Below, one piece after another: positions 34,853 through 43,172 of a DNA stretch of 64,000 nt. How positions within the stretch are numbered: the first letter of the stretch is position 1; every line of letters starts with the position of its first letter. The notes beneath the pieces were generated by a model that was not told where the DNA came from, ran no database searches, and saw only the letters and a list, made by a program, of their open reading frames with translations. The translations under genes were made by a program, and so were the position numbers. The stretch comes from JAYFNU01 sp964460755 (GTDB lineage: Bacteria > Bacillota > Clostridia > Oscillospirales > Ruminococcaceae), in assembly GCA_964460755.1 (NCBI GenBank), contig CAYWQL010000001.1, forward strand, positions 1 through 64,000. The letters are read 5' to 3'.

Positions 34853-35505
34853 TGAAGCCGAACAGACAAAACAAGGTTTCCCTTCCGCTCAACGAGGCAA
34901 TAAAACGCGATTTGGTGTTTTTCTACAACCCTATTCTTATTCAGGGGCTTGCCCTTACTCCCGCAATCGCCGCGACCACGACCCTTAAAAATTCGGTTAT
35001 ACTGTCCATTGCGATATTTCTTATCGTCACACCCACGAGGCTTTTAAGCGAGCTTCTGTTAAGCTGGCTTAAAGTTCCGCGTATTCGCGCTGTGGTTTAC
35101 GTTATGATTTCGGGCATCATATATATACCTGCATTTTTGCTTTTAGATTCGTTATTCGGCACCGATATCGTCGGACCGGGAATATACCTTCCTATGCTTG
35201 CCGTCGACGGACTTGTAATTTCGCGCTTCGAGCTTCCGACGAGGGAAAGCGCGTGGCTTGCTTTAAAAAACGGGCTTAACACCTCTCTTGGCGCGGCGAT
35301 TGTACTTCTGCTACTTGGGGCGGTGCGCGAGATACTGAGTCTTGGTACCATATACGGCGTTATTCTCACGGAAAATCCGCTTCTTTCGAGCGCCGGCACT
35401 ATTCCCGTGGGTATAATTCTTGTTGCTGTTTTCGCGGCGGCGTTCCAGTGCGCCGTGGGAATATACAAGCGGGAGCATTTTATTTTGGAGGCGAAGAATG
35501 AATAG
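34852..35505 (+). CDS. RnfE/NqrD-like membrane protein lacking both cluster cysteines
   Basis: The protein has 217 residues with about six hydrophobic segments. It aligns with RnfE: YNPILIQGLALTPAIAATTT stands against the canonical [20 protein letters not shown], and GIYLPMLAVDGLVISRFE against GIFIPLIVTNCIVVGRAE. The two Cys that bind half of the intramembrane [2Fe-2S] cluster are thus Thr36 and Gly120. LLGAVREILSLGTIYG is the usual later signature. The start overlaps the rnfD-like stop by one base. Confidence 0.83.
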   Translation: MKPNRQNKVSLPLNEAIKRDLVFFYNPILIQGLALTPAIAATTTLKNSVILSIAIFLIVTPTRLLSELLLSWLKVPRIRAVVYVMISGIIYIPAFLLLDSLFGTDIVGPGIYLPMLAVDGLVISRFELPTRESAWLALKNGLNTSLGAAIVLLLLGAVREILSLGTIYGVILTENPLLSSAGTIPVGIILVAVFAAAFQCAVGIYKREHFILEAKNE

Positions 35506-36112
35506 TTTATTTGTCAACTCCATACAGAATTTCTTTGTTCTTGCGCTTATTGCCGTTACCCTTCAAAACACGGTTTTTTCCCGCGCGCTTGGAATAAGCA
35601 GTCTTATTTCGCTTATCGACGACACGACGAGCACGATAATTTTCGGTATTCTTTTAACCCTCGTCAATCTTTTAAGCGGGGTTATGAATTTTTTTCTCTA
35701 CAACAATGTGCTGATTTATAACCCATATGTCGAATATCTTCGTCCGCTTTCGATGTTCGCGTGTATGATTGTCGCGTTTTTTATTATCTATATTTTCGCA
35801 ATTAAATTCGCTCCATATGAGCACATAAACAAATGCGCGCAGGCTATGCCGCTCGCAACCTTTAACTGCACGGTGCTCGGCACGCTTCTTCTTACCACAA
35901 CCAAGCAGTTTTCTCTCTTAGGAACTATCGGCTTTAATATAGGCTCCAGCGTCGGCTTCGTTATCGCGGTTTTTCTCGTGACCGAGGGACAAAGAAGAAT
36001 AAACTCGTCCGACGTACCCGCGTCGTTTCGCGGACTTCCTGTGATGCTTTTATATATAGCGGGCCTTGCCCTTGCGGTCTATGGGCTAACGGGATACTCG
36101 TTCTCCTTCTGA
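35498..36112 (+). CDS. RnfA/NqrE-like membrane protein lacking one cluster cysteine
   Basis: The start ATG at 35498 overlaps the previous gene by 8 bases; the product has 204 residues with about six hydrophobic segments. The conserved end SDVPASFRGLPVMLLYIAGL matches RnfA proteins (ADVPAPFRGNAIALITAGL in E. coli). The first cluster Cys of the LGLCPF motif is replaced (LGISSL, Ser34), while the second is kept (Cys124 in NCTVLG). It is the last gene of the coupled rpe-rnfD-rnfE-rnfA-like set. No rnfB, rnfC or rnfG is nearby. Confidence 0.83.
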   Translation: MNSLFVNSIQNFFVLALIAVTLQNTVFSRALGISSLISLIDDTTSTIIFGILLTLVNLLSGVMNFFLYNNVLIYNPYVEYLRPLSMFACMIVAFFIIYIFAIKFAPYEHINKCAQAMPLATFNCTVLGTLLLTTTKQFSLLGTIGFNIGSSVGFVIAVFLVTEGQRRINSSDVPASFRGLPVMLLYIAGLALAVYGLTGYSFSF

Positions 36113-36156
36113 AAAGATAACGAACGGGGAAATTTCCGAAAAGGACTGTTTAACTT

Positions 36157-37050
36157 ATGACTCAGCGTAAAAAACAAATCGCGGCGAACCTTCTTATGCT
36201 TTTGGGTTCGCTTATCTGGGGCGGCGCGTTCGTCGCCCAAAGCATCGGGGCGGAAAGCGTTGGCGCGTTTACCTTCGGCGGCATAAGGTTCCTCGTCGGA
36301 ACGATAGTTATTCTTCCCATAATGTATTTTATGAACAGGAAAAAGGAAAAGGGATGGGATACCGCGACAACGGGTGAATATCTGAAGGGCGGAATCATCT
36401 GCGGATTATCTCTTTTCTTCGGAGCGTATTTTCAGCAGCTCGGACTTCAATACACCACGGCGGGTAAAGCGGGCTTTGTAACGGGACTTTATATTATTCT
36501 GGTTCCGATTTTCGGGTTTATTCTGTACAAGCGCCGGTGCGGTTCTCGGGTGCTTGTAGCGACGCTGTTGGCGCTCGTCGGGATTTTTCTTCTTTGCGTT
36601 TCGGGGGAGCTTGGGGTCAATATCGGCGACTTCTATGTTTTTATCGGCTCGCTTTTTTGGGCGGCGCAAATTCTTTTAATTGAAAAATTCGCTTCGCGTC
36701 TCGACGGACTCAAATTCGCCGTGGCCGAATTTATGACCTGCTCGGTGGTAAGCCTCATCTGTATGGCAATTTTCGAGCAACCGACGCTTGAGGGTATTGC
36801 GGCGGCGTGGATTCCCCTCGCTTTTTGCGGAGTGCTTTCGGTTGGCGTCGGTTTTACCGCGCAGATTATCTGTCTTCAGTACACCGACCCGACGGTCGCC
36901 TCGCTTCTTATGAGCAGCGAATCGGTTTTCAGCGTGATATTCGGATTTCTTATTCTTCACGAAACGCTTGCGCCCCGTCAGATTATCGGTTGTCTGCTTG
37001 TCTTCGGCGCGGTTCTCTTGGCGCAGACCTATCCCAAAAAAACGGAATAA
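36157..37050 (+). CDS. DMT superfamily (EamA) transporter
   Basis: The protein has 297 residues with ten hydrophobic segments in two EamA repeats. The first is marked by LGSLIWGGAFVAQSIGAE, and the second by LFWAAQILLIEKFASRLDG and the closing SLLMSSESVFSVIFGFLILHE. Such proteins export metabolites, but the substrate cannot be inferred. It starts 44 bases after the rnfA-like gene and might be co-transcribed with that operon. Confidence 0.85.
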   Translation: MTQRKKQIAANLLMLLGSLIWGGAFVAQSIGAESVGAFTFGGIRFLVGTIVILPIMYFMNRKKEKGWDTATTGEYLKGGIICGLSLFFGAYFQQLGLQYTTAGKAGFVTGLYIILVPIFGFILYKRRCGSRVLVATLLALVGIFLLCVSGELGVNIGDFYVFIGSLFWAAQILLIEKFASRLDGLKFAVAEFMTCSVVSLICMAIFEQPTLEGIAAAWIPLAFCGVLSVGVGFTAQIICLQYTDPTVASLLMSSESVFSVIFGFLILHETLAPRQIIGCLLVFGAVLLAQTYPKKTE

Positions 37051-37088
37051 TAGACAAAAAAGAGCACAAAAAAAGTGCGTTATTTCGC

Positions 37089-37117
37089 TTGAATTAGTTT
37101 CAACTAACTAATATAAT
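37089..37117 (+). promoter_or_regulatory. Rubrerythrin promoter with an operator-like palindrome in the spacer
   Basis: TTGAAT (37089-37094) and TATAAT (37112-37117) are 17 bases apart. A perfect dyad TTAGTT-TC-AACTAA (37094-37107) fills the spacer, where a bound regulator would block RNA polymerase. It does not match the usual PerR or Rex boxes. Confidence 0.65.
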
Positions 37118-37140
37118 AAAGATACGAAAGGAGATTATTT

Positions 37141-37677
37141 ATGGCAAACATTAAAGGAACAAAAACGGAATCAAATCTTCTTACCGCATTCGCGGGAGAA
37201 AGTCAGGCACGCAACAAATACACCTATTTCGCAAGTCAGGCAAAAAAGGACGGCTATGTTCAAATAGGCAAAATTTTTGAAGAAACCGCGGATAATGAAA
37301 AGGAGCACGCAAAGCTCTGGTTTAAGCTTCTCGGCGGAATAGGCACAACCGCCGAAAACCTCGCGGCGGCGGCAGACGGTGAAAATTACGAATGGACAGA
37401 AATGTACGCCGAGTTCGCGAAGATAGCGAAGGAGGAGGGCTTTGAGGCGATTTCAAGAATGCTTGAAGGCGTCGGTCAAATCGAGAAGGAGCACGAGGAA
37501 CGCTATCGCGCGCTTTTGAAGAACATTGAGGACGGCTCGGTTTTCAAGAAAAACGGCGTTGTTGTGTGGAAATGCAGCAACTGCGGACATATTCATATCG
37601 CCGAGGCGGCTCCCGAAATCTGCCCCGTTTGCGCCCATCCACAAGCCTATTTCGAGCTTCAGTCGAAAAATTATTAA
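37141..37677 (+). CDS. rbr: Rubrerythrin
   Basis: The protein has 178 residues. The four-helix diiron domain has ESQARNKYTYFASQAKKDG, EETADNEKEHAKLWFK and GQIEKEHEERYRALL. The C-terminal rubredoxin domain binds one iron through CSNC and CPVC. It is an NAD(P)H-peroxidase that protects anaerobes from hydrogen peroxide. An AAAGGAG site precedes the ATG. It is a single-gene unit with its own regulated-looking promoter and a terminator. Confidence 0.97.
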   Translation: MANIKGTKTESNLLTAFAGESQARNKYTYFASQAKKDGYVQIGKIFEETADNEKEHAKLWFKLLGGIGTTAENLAAAADGENYEWTEMYAEFAKIAKEEGFEAISRMLEGVGQIEKEHEERYRALLKNIEDGSVFKKNGVVVWKCSNCGHIHIAEAAPEICPVCAHPQAYFELQSKNY

Positions 37678-37685
37678 TTATGTTT

Positions 37686-37728
37686 AAAAGCCTCCCGCCG
37701 CAATTTTGCGACGGGAGGCTTTTGTTAT
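37686..37728. terminator. Bidirectional terminator between rbr and the CorC-type gene
   Basis: AAAAGCCTCCCG (37686-37697) pairs with CGGGAGGCTTTT (37712-37723). A T-run follows. Confidence 0.85.
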
Positions 37729-37738
37729 TATTGTTTGA

Positions 37739-39013
37739 TTAGTCGGAAAGCTTTTCGACCCGAACGCCCTTAATGCGGCGCTCGTCGCAGGAAAGCGAGG
37801 TCAGCTTTAGTCCGCTCACCTCGACGCTTGGGTGCTCGTTTTCGCCGGGAATTCGTGTAAGAAGCTCGCAGAAAAGTCCGCCGATAGTGTCGCTTTCAAT
37901 GTCCTCGGGCGGCTCGATATCGAAATGCTTGAACACGTCCTCGATTTCGGCGTAGCCGTCGCAGGTAAGACTTCCGTCGCTGTTAACCGAAACAAGCGAT
38001 TGCTCGTCCTCGTCGTATTCGTCCTCTATATCTCCGACGATACATTCTATTATATCTTCCATAGTGACAATGCCCGACGTTCCGCCGTATTCGTCAACGA
38101 CGACGGCGAGCTGTATTTTCTTTTGCTTAAATTCAAGCAGAAGCTCCTTTGCTTTTCGCGTTTCGGGAATAAAAATAGTGTTTCTTAAAAGCTCGGTTAT
38201 TTTTACGCTTTCGGTGTTTTTTCCGACATAGGGAAGAAAGTCCTTGACGTAGGCTATGCCGATTATACGGTCGAGATTTCCCTCATATACGGGTATTCGC
38301 GAATACCCCAAGTTAATTGACAGGTTCATTATGTCAGCGACCGAAGCGTCCGAAGCGACGGCTTCGATTTCGGTTCGATGGGTCATTATATCCGACGCGG
38401 TCACGTCGTCAAACTCGAAAATGTTGCCTATCATTTCCTTTTGGGTTTCGTCGATTACGTCGAGCTCCTCAACCGTGTCGACAAGCTCAAGAACGTCCTC
38501 CTCCGTTACGCCGCCGATTTCGTCCGCCATTCCGCGCGCGTCAATAATTTTTCGAGCGAACGAGGTTACAATATAGGCGAGCGGAATAAAAAGCACGACG
38601 GGCTTCAAAAGAAGGTTTTTGTCGCTGCTATAGCCGTCAGAATGTGCTATTCCCCACGAAAGGGGAAGAAAAACAAAAACCGTCGTTGCAAAAAGGGCAA
38701 ATACAATAAAGATAACCACGCCAAGCGCATTAGCCCAAAAGAATGGATAACGTGACGATAAAAGGTCAACGGTTGAGTTGATAATCAGGTGGGAAAGACT
38801 TGTGGAAAGTCTCGCGATGTAAACTACCGAAAGCACCGCGAAGACGAGCGACCATAGAATTGAGGCGACCGCCTTAAGCGAAAGACCGACGCCGCTTTTT
38901 TGAATTTCTTTTGTCGTGCTTGCTTCAAGCACGACGCCCGCGTTAATGCAGCTTAAAAATAGAGCCAATAAGCTTATTACAAGTTGAATTATGGGCCAAC
39001 TGTCGGGGTCCAT
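37739..39013 (-). CDS. HlyC/CorC family membrane protein with CBS pair
   Basis: The chosen start is the ATG at 39013, with AAAGGAG 8 bases upstream (424 residues). Residues 1-150 contain about four hydrophobic segments of a divergent CNNM/DUF21-like domain. Two CBS motifs follow, marked by DDVTASDIMTHRTEIEAV and LAVVVDEYGGTSGIVTMEDI. The C-terminal CorC/HlyC domain starts near DGSLTCDGYAEIEDV. Relatives act in Mg2+ or other divalent cation transport or its control. The hemolysin label is historical. Confidence 0.88.
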   Translation of the reverse strand: MDPDSWPIIQLVISLLALFLSCINAGVVLEASTTKEIQKSGVGLSLKAVASILWSLVFAVLSVVYIARLSTSLSHLIINSTVDLLSSRYPFFWANALGVVIFIVFALFATTVFVFLPLSWGIAHSDGYSSDKNLLLKPVVLFIPLAYIVTSFARKIIDARGMADEIGGVTEEDVLELVDTVEELDVIDETQKEMIGNIFEFDDVTASDIMTHRTEIEAVASDASVADIMNLSINLGYSRIPVYEGNLDRIIGIAYVKDFLPYVGKNTESVKITELLRNTIFIPETRKAKELLLEFKQKKIQLAVVVDEYGGTSGIVTMEDIIECIVGDIEDEYDEDEQSLVSVNSDGSLTCDGYAEIEDVFKHFDIEPPEDIESDTIGGLFCELLTRIPGENEHPSVEVSGLKLTSLSCDERRIKGVRVEKLSD

Positions 39014-39163
39014 TTGGTTTACTCCTTTCAAAGCAGGAAAAATATTTGCTTACAGTATAGAACAAAAACTTCAATATGTCCAATTTATACAAAGTCAGAA
39101 GAAAAAAACCAACAAAAACACGAATAAAACAAGAGAAAAAAGGATAACTCGAGCGCTTTATTC

Positions 39164-39192
39164 TTTACAATAATGTATAAAGGTGATAAAAT
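39164..39192 (+). promoter_or_regulatory. Sigma-A-type promoter of nifJ
   Basis: TTTACA (39164-39169) and TAAAAT (39187-39192) are 17 bases apart, about 50 bases before the ATG, which has a strong AGGAGG site. Confidence 0.65.
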
Positions 39193-39241
39193 CTTATATT
39201 AGCTAAAACTATTCGAGAGAATTAAAATATAGGAGGACTTT

Positions 39242-42200
39242 ATGGCACGAAAAATGCTAACAATGGACGGCAACAATGCTGCCGCTCATGTATCCTACGC
39301 TTATACCGACGTCGCGGCAATCTACCCGATTACGCCGTCTTCGGTTATGGCGGAGGTCGTCGACGAGAGGTCGGCAAAGGGACAGAAGAATATCTTTGGA
39401 CACGAGGTAAAGGTTGTTGAAATGCAGTCCGAGGCCGGCGCCGCGGGCGCGGTTCACGGCTCGCTTGCCGCGGGCGCGCTTACCACGACGTTCACCGCTT
39501 CGCAGGGACTTCTTCTTATGATTCCGAATATGTACAAAATCGCGGGCGAACTTCTTCCTTGCGTTATCGACGTTTCCGCTCGTGCAATCGCAAGCCACGC
39601 GCTTTCGATTTTCGGCGACCATTCGGACGTTATGGCTTGCCGTCAGACAGGCTTCGCAATGCTCGCAGAGAGCAGTGTTCAGGAGGTTATGGACTTAACG
39701 CCCGTCGCCCACTGCTCGGCGATTAAGGGGCGCGTTCCGTTCATCAATTTCTTTGACGGCTTCCGCACCTCGCACGAAATCCAGAAAATTGAGGTTTGGG
39801 ACTATGCAGACCTCGACGCAATGGTAGACAAAGACGCCATTGACGCTTTCCGAAAAGCGGCGCTCAACCCTGAGCACCCCGTCCTTCGCGGAACGGCGCA
39901 GAATCCCGACATCTTCTTCCAGGCGCGCGAAGCGTCAAACCGCTTCTACAACGACCTTCCCGCAATAGTTGAAGGTTATATGGCTGAGGTCAACAAGCGC
40001 ATAGGCACAAACTACGGTCTGTTCAATTATTACGGTGCGGCTGACGCCGATACGGTTATCATCGCAATGGGCTCGGTTTGCGACACTATCGAAGAAACAA
40101 TAGATTACCTCAACGCTTCGGGCAAGAAGACAGGATTGGTTAAGGTTCGTCTTTACCGTCCGTTCTCGGCGAAACACCTTATCGCCGCGCTCCCGAAGTC
40201 GGTTAAAAATATCGCGGTTCTCGACCGCACAAAAGAGCCCGGCGCGCTTGGAGAGCCGCTCTATCTCGACGTTATCGGCGCTCTTCGCGGAACCGAGTTT
40301 GACAAGGCTAATATCGTTTCCGGCCGCTACGGTCTCGGAAGCAAGGACACAACCCCCGCGCAGATTATCGCCGTTTATAAAAACGCCGCGGCGGCGGACG
40401 GCAAGAAGATGTTCACCATCGGCATCACCGACGACGTCACCTATCTTTCGCTTGAAAACGGCGAAAACCCCGACACAACCCCTGCGGGCACGACCTGCTG
40501 TAAGTTCTGGGGTCTTGGCTCGGACGGTACGGTCGGCGCGAACAAGAACTCGATAAAAATCATCGGCGACCATACCGATATGTTTGCTCAGGCGTATTTT
40601 GCATATGACTCCAAGAAGTCGGGCGGTATTACTATCTCCCATCTTCGTTTCGGCAAAACCCCCATTCGTTCAACCTATCTTATCGACAAGGCCGATTTCG
40701 TAGCCTGCCACAATCCCGCATACATCGGCAAATACGATATGATTGAAGACATTAAGCCCGGCGGCAAGTTCTTACTCAACTGCCAGTGGGATTTAGCCGA
40801 GCTTTCTGAGCACCTTCCCGCAAAGGATAAGAAGTATATCGCCGAGAACAATATCGAGCTTTATACTATCGACGCTATCGCCATTGACAAGAAGCTTGGT
40901 CTTCGCGGAAAATACAACACGGTGCTTCAGTCGGCGTTCTTTAAGCTTGCGGCGATTATTCCCGAGGCTGACGCGATTAAGTATATGAAGGACGCGGCGA
41001 CGAAGTCCTATTCGAAGAAGGGCGACGATATCGTTAAGATGAACCACGACGCTATCGACGCGGGCGTTGACGCCACGGTTAAAATCGACATTCCTGCCGA
41101 TTGGAAAAACGCCACGGGCGAAACGAAGATTGAAAAAGCGACGGGCGACCGCAAGGACCTCGTTGATTTCGTAAACGATATTCTTATTCCCACAAGCCTT
41201 CAGAAGGGCGACGCGCTTCCTGTTTCGACCTTCTCCGGACGCGAGGACGGACATATGCCGCAGGGCTCCGCTGCTTATGAAAAGCGCGGCGTCGCCGTTG
41301 CCGTTCCGTCGTGGAATCCCGACAACTGCATTCAGTGCAATTTCTGCTCCTACGTCTGCCCCCATGCGGTGCTTCGTCCTGTCGCGATGACGGCGGACGA
41401 GCTTGCCAAGGCTCCCGAAGGGACCAAGTCGATTGATATGATGGGCGTCGCGGGTGTGAAGATGGTTATGACCGCTTCGGTTCTCGACTGCACAGGCTGT
41501 GGAAGCTGCGTAAGCGTATGCCCCGGAAAGCAGGGCAACAAGGCGCTTACTATGGAGCCGCTTGAATCACAGGAAAAGGAACAGGACGTATTCAATTACG
41601 GCCTTACGCTTAACGAAAATCCCGACGTCGCCGCTAAATTCAGCGATAAGACGGTAAAGGGAAGCCAGTTCAAGCAGCCGCTCCTCGAGTTCTCGGGTGC
41701 TTGCGGCGGCTGCGGCGAAACGCCGTACGCCAAGCTTGTAACACAGCTTTTCGGCGACAGAATGTATATCGCGAACGCCACGGGCTGTTCGTCAATTTGG
41801 GGCGGAAGCGCTCCGTCCACGCCGTACACCGTCAACAAGGAAGGTCACGGACCTGCTTGGGCAAACTCCCTGTTTGAGGACAACGCGGAATACGGACTTG
41901 GAATGTTTATCGCTCAGGATACCCTTCGCAACCGCGTAATCGACGAGGTTAAGGCGCTTGGCGAAAAGGCAAGCGGCGAAGCCAAGACGGCTATCGACGA
42001 ATACATCGCGACGGCGAACGACGGTGCGGCGAACAAGGTCGCGACCGACAAGCTTGTCAAGGCGCTTTCGTCTTGCGGCTGTGAGGACGGCAAGGCTATC
42101 CTTAAGAACAAGGATATGCTCGCAAAGAAATCGGTATGGGCGTTCGGCGGAGACGGTTGGGCGTATGATATCGGCTTTGGCGGACTTGACCACGCTATCG

Positions 42201-42775
42201 CTTCGGGCAAGGACATCAATATACTCGTTTTTGACACCGAGGTTTATTCGAACACAGGCGGCCAGTCCTCAAAATCCACCCCGACAGGCGCTGTTGCTCA
42301 GTTCGCGGCGGCAGGTAAGGAAGTCAAGAAAAAAGACCTTGCGGCTATCGCAATGAGCTATGGCTACGTCTATGTCGCGCAAATCGCGATGGGCGCCGAT
42401 TACAATCAGACACTTAAGGCTTTACACGAGGCGGAAAGCTACAATGGTCCGTCACTCGTTATTGCATACGCGCCGTGTATCAACCACGGAATTAAGGGCG
42501 GTCTTGTCAATGCGCAGACCGAAATAAAGAAGGCTGTCGCCTGCGGATATTGGCACAACTTCCGCTTCGACCCGCGTCTTGCTAAGGACGGCAAGAACCC
42601 CTTCCAGCTCGACAGCAAGGAGCCGACAGAGGATTACGTTTCCTTCATTAAGAACGAAGTCCGTTACAGCTCGCTCGAGCGTTCCTTCCCCGACCGCGCC
42701 TCCGACCTCTTCGAGAAGGCGACCGAGAACGCGAAGGACAAATACGCCGCGCTTGTCGAAAGAGCGCAGGGTTAA
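39242..42775 (+). CDS. nifJ: Pyruvate:ferredoxin (flavodoxin) oxidoreductase
   Basis: The protein has 1177 residues, the full homodimeric form. It opens with YTDVAAIYPITPSSVMAE and has GDHSDVMACRQTGFAML early. Two ferredoxin-type clusters lie at about 695-760 (CIQCNFCSYVCP and CTGCGSCVSVCP). The TPP and third-cluster region has GACGGCGETPYAKL, ANATGCSSIWGGSAPSTPY and GDGWAYDIGFGGLDH. It converts pyruvate and CoA to acetyl-CoA, CO2 and reduced ferredoxin, the main fermentative step in clostridia. It is monocistronic, between a clear promoter and terminator. Confidence 0.98.
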   Translation: MARKMLTMDGNNAAAHVSYAYTDVAAIYPITPSSVMAEVVDERSAKGQKNIFGHEVKVVEMQSEAGAAGAVHGSLAAGALTTTFTASQGLLLMIPNMYKIAGELLPCVIDVSARAIASHALSIFGDHSDVMACRQTGFAMLAESSVQEVMDLTPVAHCSAIKGRVPFINFFDGFRTSHEIQKIEVWDYADLDAMVDKDAIDAFRKAALNPEHPVLRGTAQNPDIFFQAREASNRFYNDLPAIVEGYMAEVNKRIGTNYGLFNYYGAADADTVIIAMGSVCDTIEETIDYLNASGKKTGLVKVRLYRPFSAKHLIAALPKSVKNIAVLDRTKEPGALGEPLYLDVIGALRGTEFDKANIVSGRYGLGSKDTTPAQIIAVYKNAAAADGKKMFTIGITDDVTYLSLENGENPDTTPAGTTCCKFWGLGSDGTVGANKNSIKIIGDHTDMFAQAYFAYDSKKSGGITISHLRFGKTPIRSTYLIDKADFVACHNPAYIGKYDMIEDIKPGGKFLLNCQWDLAELSEHLPAKDKKYIAENNIELYTIDAIAIDKKLGLRGKYNTVLQSAFFKLAAIIPEADAIKYMKDAATKSYSKKGDDIVKMNHDAIDAGVDATVKIDIPADWKNATGETKIEKATGDRKDLVDFVNDILIPTSLQKGDALPVSTFSGREDGHMPQGSAAYEKRGVAVAVPSWNPDNCIQCNFCSYVCPHAVLRPVAMTADELAKAPEGTKSIDMMGVAGVKMVMTASVLDCTGCGSCVSVCPGKQGNKALTMEPLESQEKEQDVFNYGLTLNENPDVAAKFSDKTVKGSQFKQPLLEFSGACGGCGETPYAKLVTQLFGDRMYIANATGCSSIWGGSAPSTPYTVNKEGHGPAWANSLFEDNAEYGLGMFIAQDTLRNRVIDEVKALGEKASGEAKTAIDEYIATANDGAANKVATDKLVKALSSCGCEDGKAILKNKDMLAKKSVWAFGGDGWAYDIGFGGLDHAIASGKDINILVFDTEVYSNTGGQSSKSTPTGAVAQFAAAGKEVKKKDLAAIAMSYGYVYVAQIAMGADYNQTLKALHEAESYNGPSLVIAYAPCINHGIKGGLVNAQTEIKKAVACGYWHNFRFDPRLAKDGKNPFQLDSKEPTEDYVSFIKNEVRYSSLERSFPDRASDLFEKATENAKDKYAALVERAQG

Positions 42776-42803
42776 CGCCTGCTCGCGACCTGATACCACA
42801 ACA

Positions 42804-42830
42804 AAAAGCCCGCTCAAAAGAGCGGGCTTT
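42804..42830 (+). terminator. Terminator of nifJ
   Basis: AAAGCCCGCTC and GAGCGGGCTTT form an 11-bp stem with an AAAA loop. Confidence 0.85.
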
Positions 42831-43172
42831 AGCTTTGCTTTGCGAGGTAGGCGTATACCGTTTGAAAAGCTTTATTTGTGCAATAGACTGCGCTGGCGGC
42901 GCTGTCGACATAGTACAGACTGCCGCTTCGTCGCGCGAGGAAAATATCTCTTTGTTTTTTTGCATCGGCACAAAGGGAACACGGCGGAAAAGACCGAAAG
43001 AATAAGTATACAAGCGAGCTTTTTTATAGCGCTATCCTGCGATATTTATTTTATATTTCTTTTATGATATAATACCACATATATAGCCGCGAGAGCAGGA
43101 CACGGCAAAGGGAAATATTGTAATATTTTAAAAGCTTCGCGAAAACGCTTTGCGGGGCGCTGAAGGAGACGT
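42831..43172. other. Gene-free stretch before the acyltransferase locus
   Basis: No convincing gene, tRNA or riboswitch is seen here. Short frames on both strands lack ribosome sites and family features. A weak promoter may lie at 43045-43073 (TTTATT, 17 bases, TATAAT). An AAGGAG ribosome site before the ATG at 43173 ends the stretch. Confidence 0.5.

Noticed and set aside
42648..43013. A 121-codon minus-strand frame across the end of nifJ and the following gap
   Set aside because: It includes the nifJ terminator and antisense nifJ codons, and has no ribosome site. Only its upstream half lies in free DNA, too little to call a gene.
42831..43172. Search for a tRNA or small RNA gene in the gap after nifJ
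   Set aside because: No cloverleaf arms, TTCGANTC-like T-loop or CCA end could be seen.
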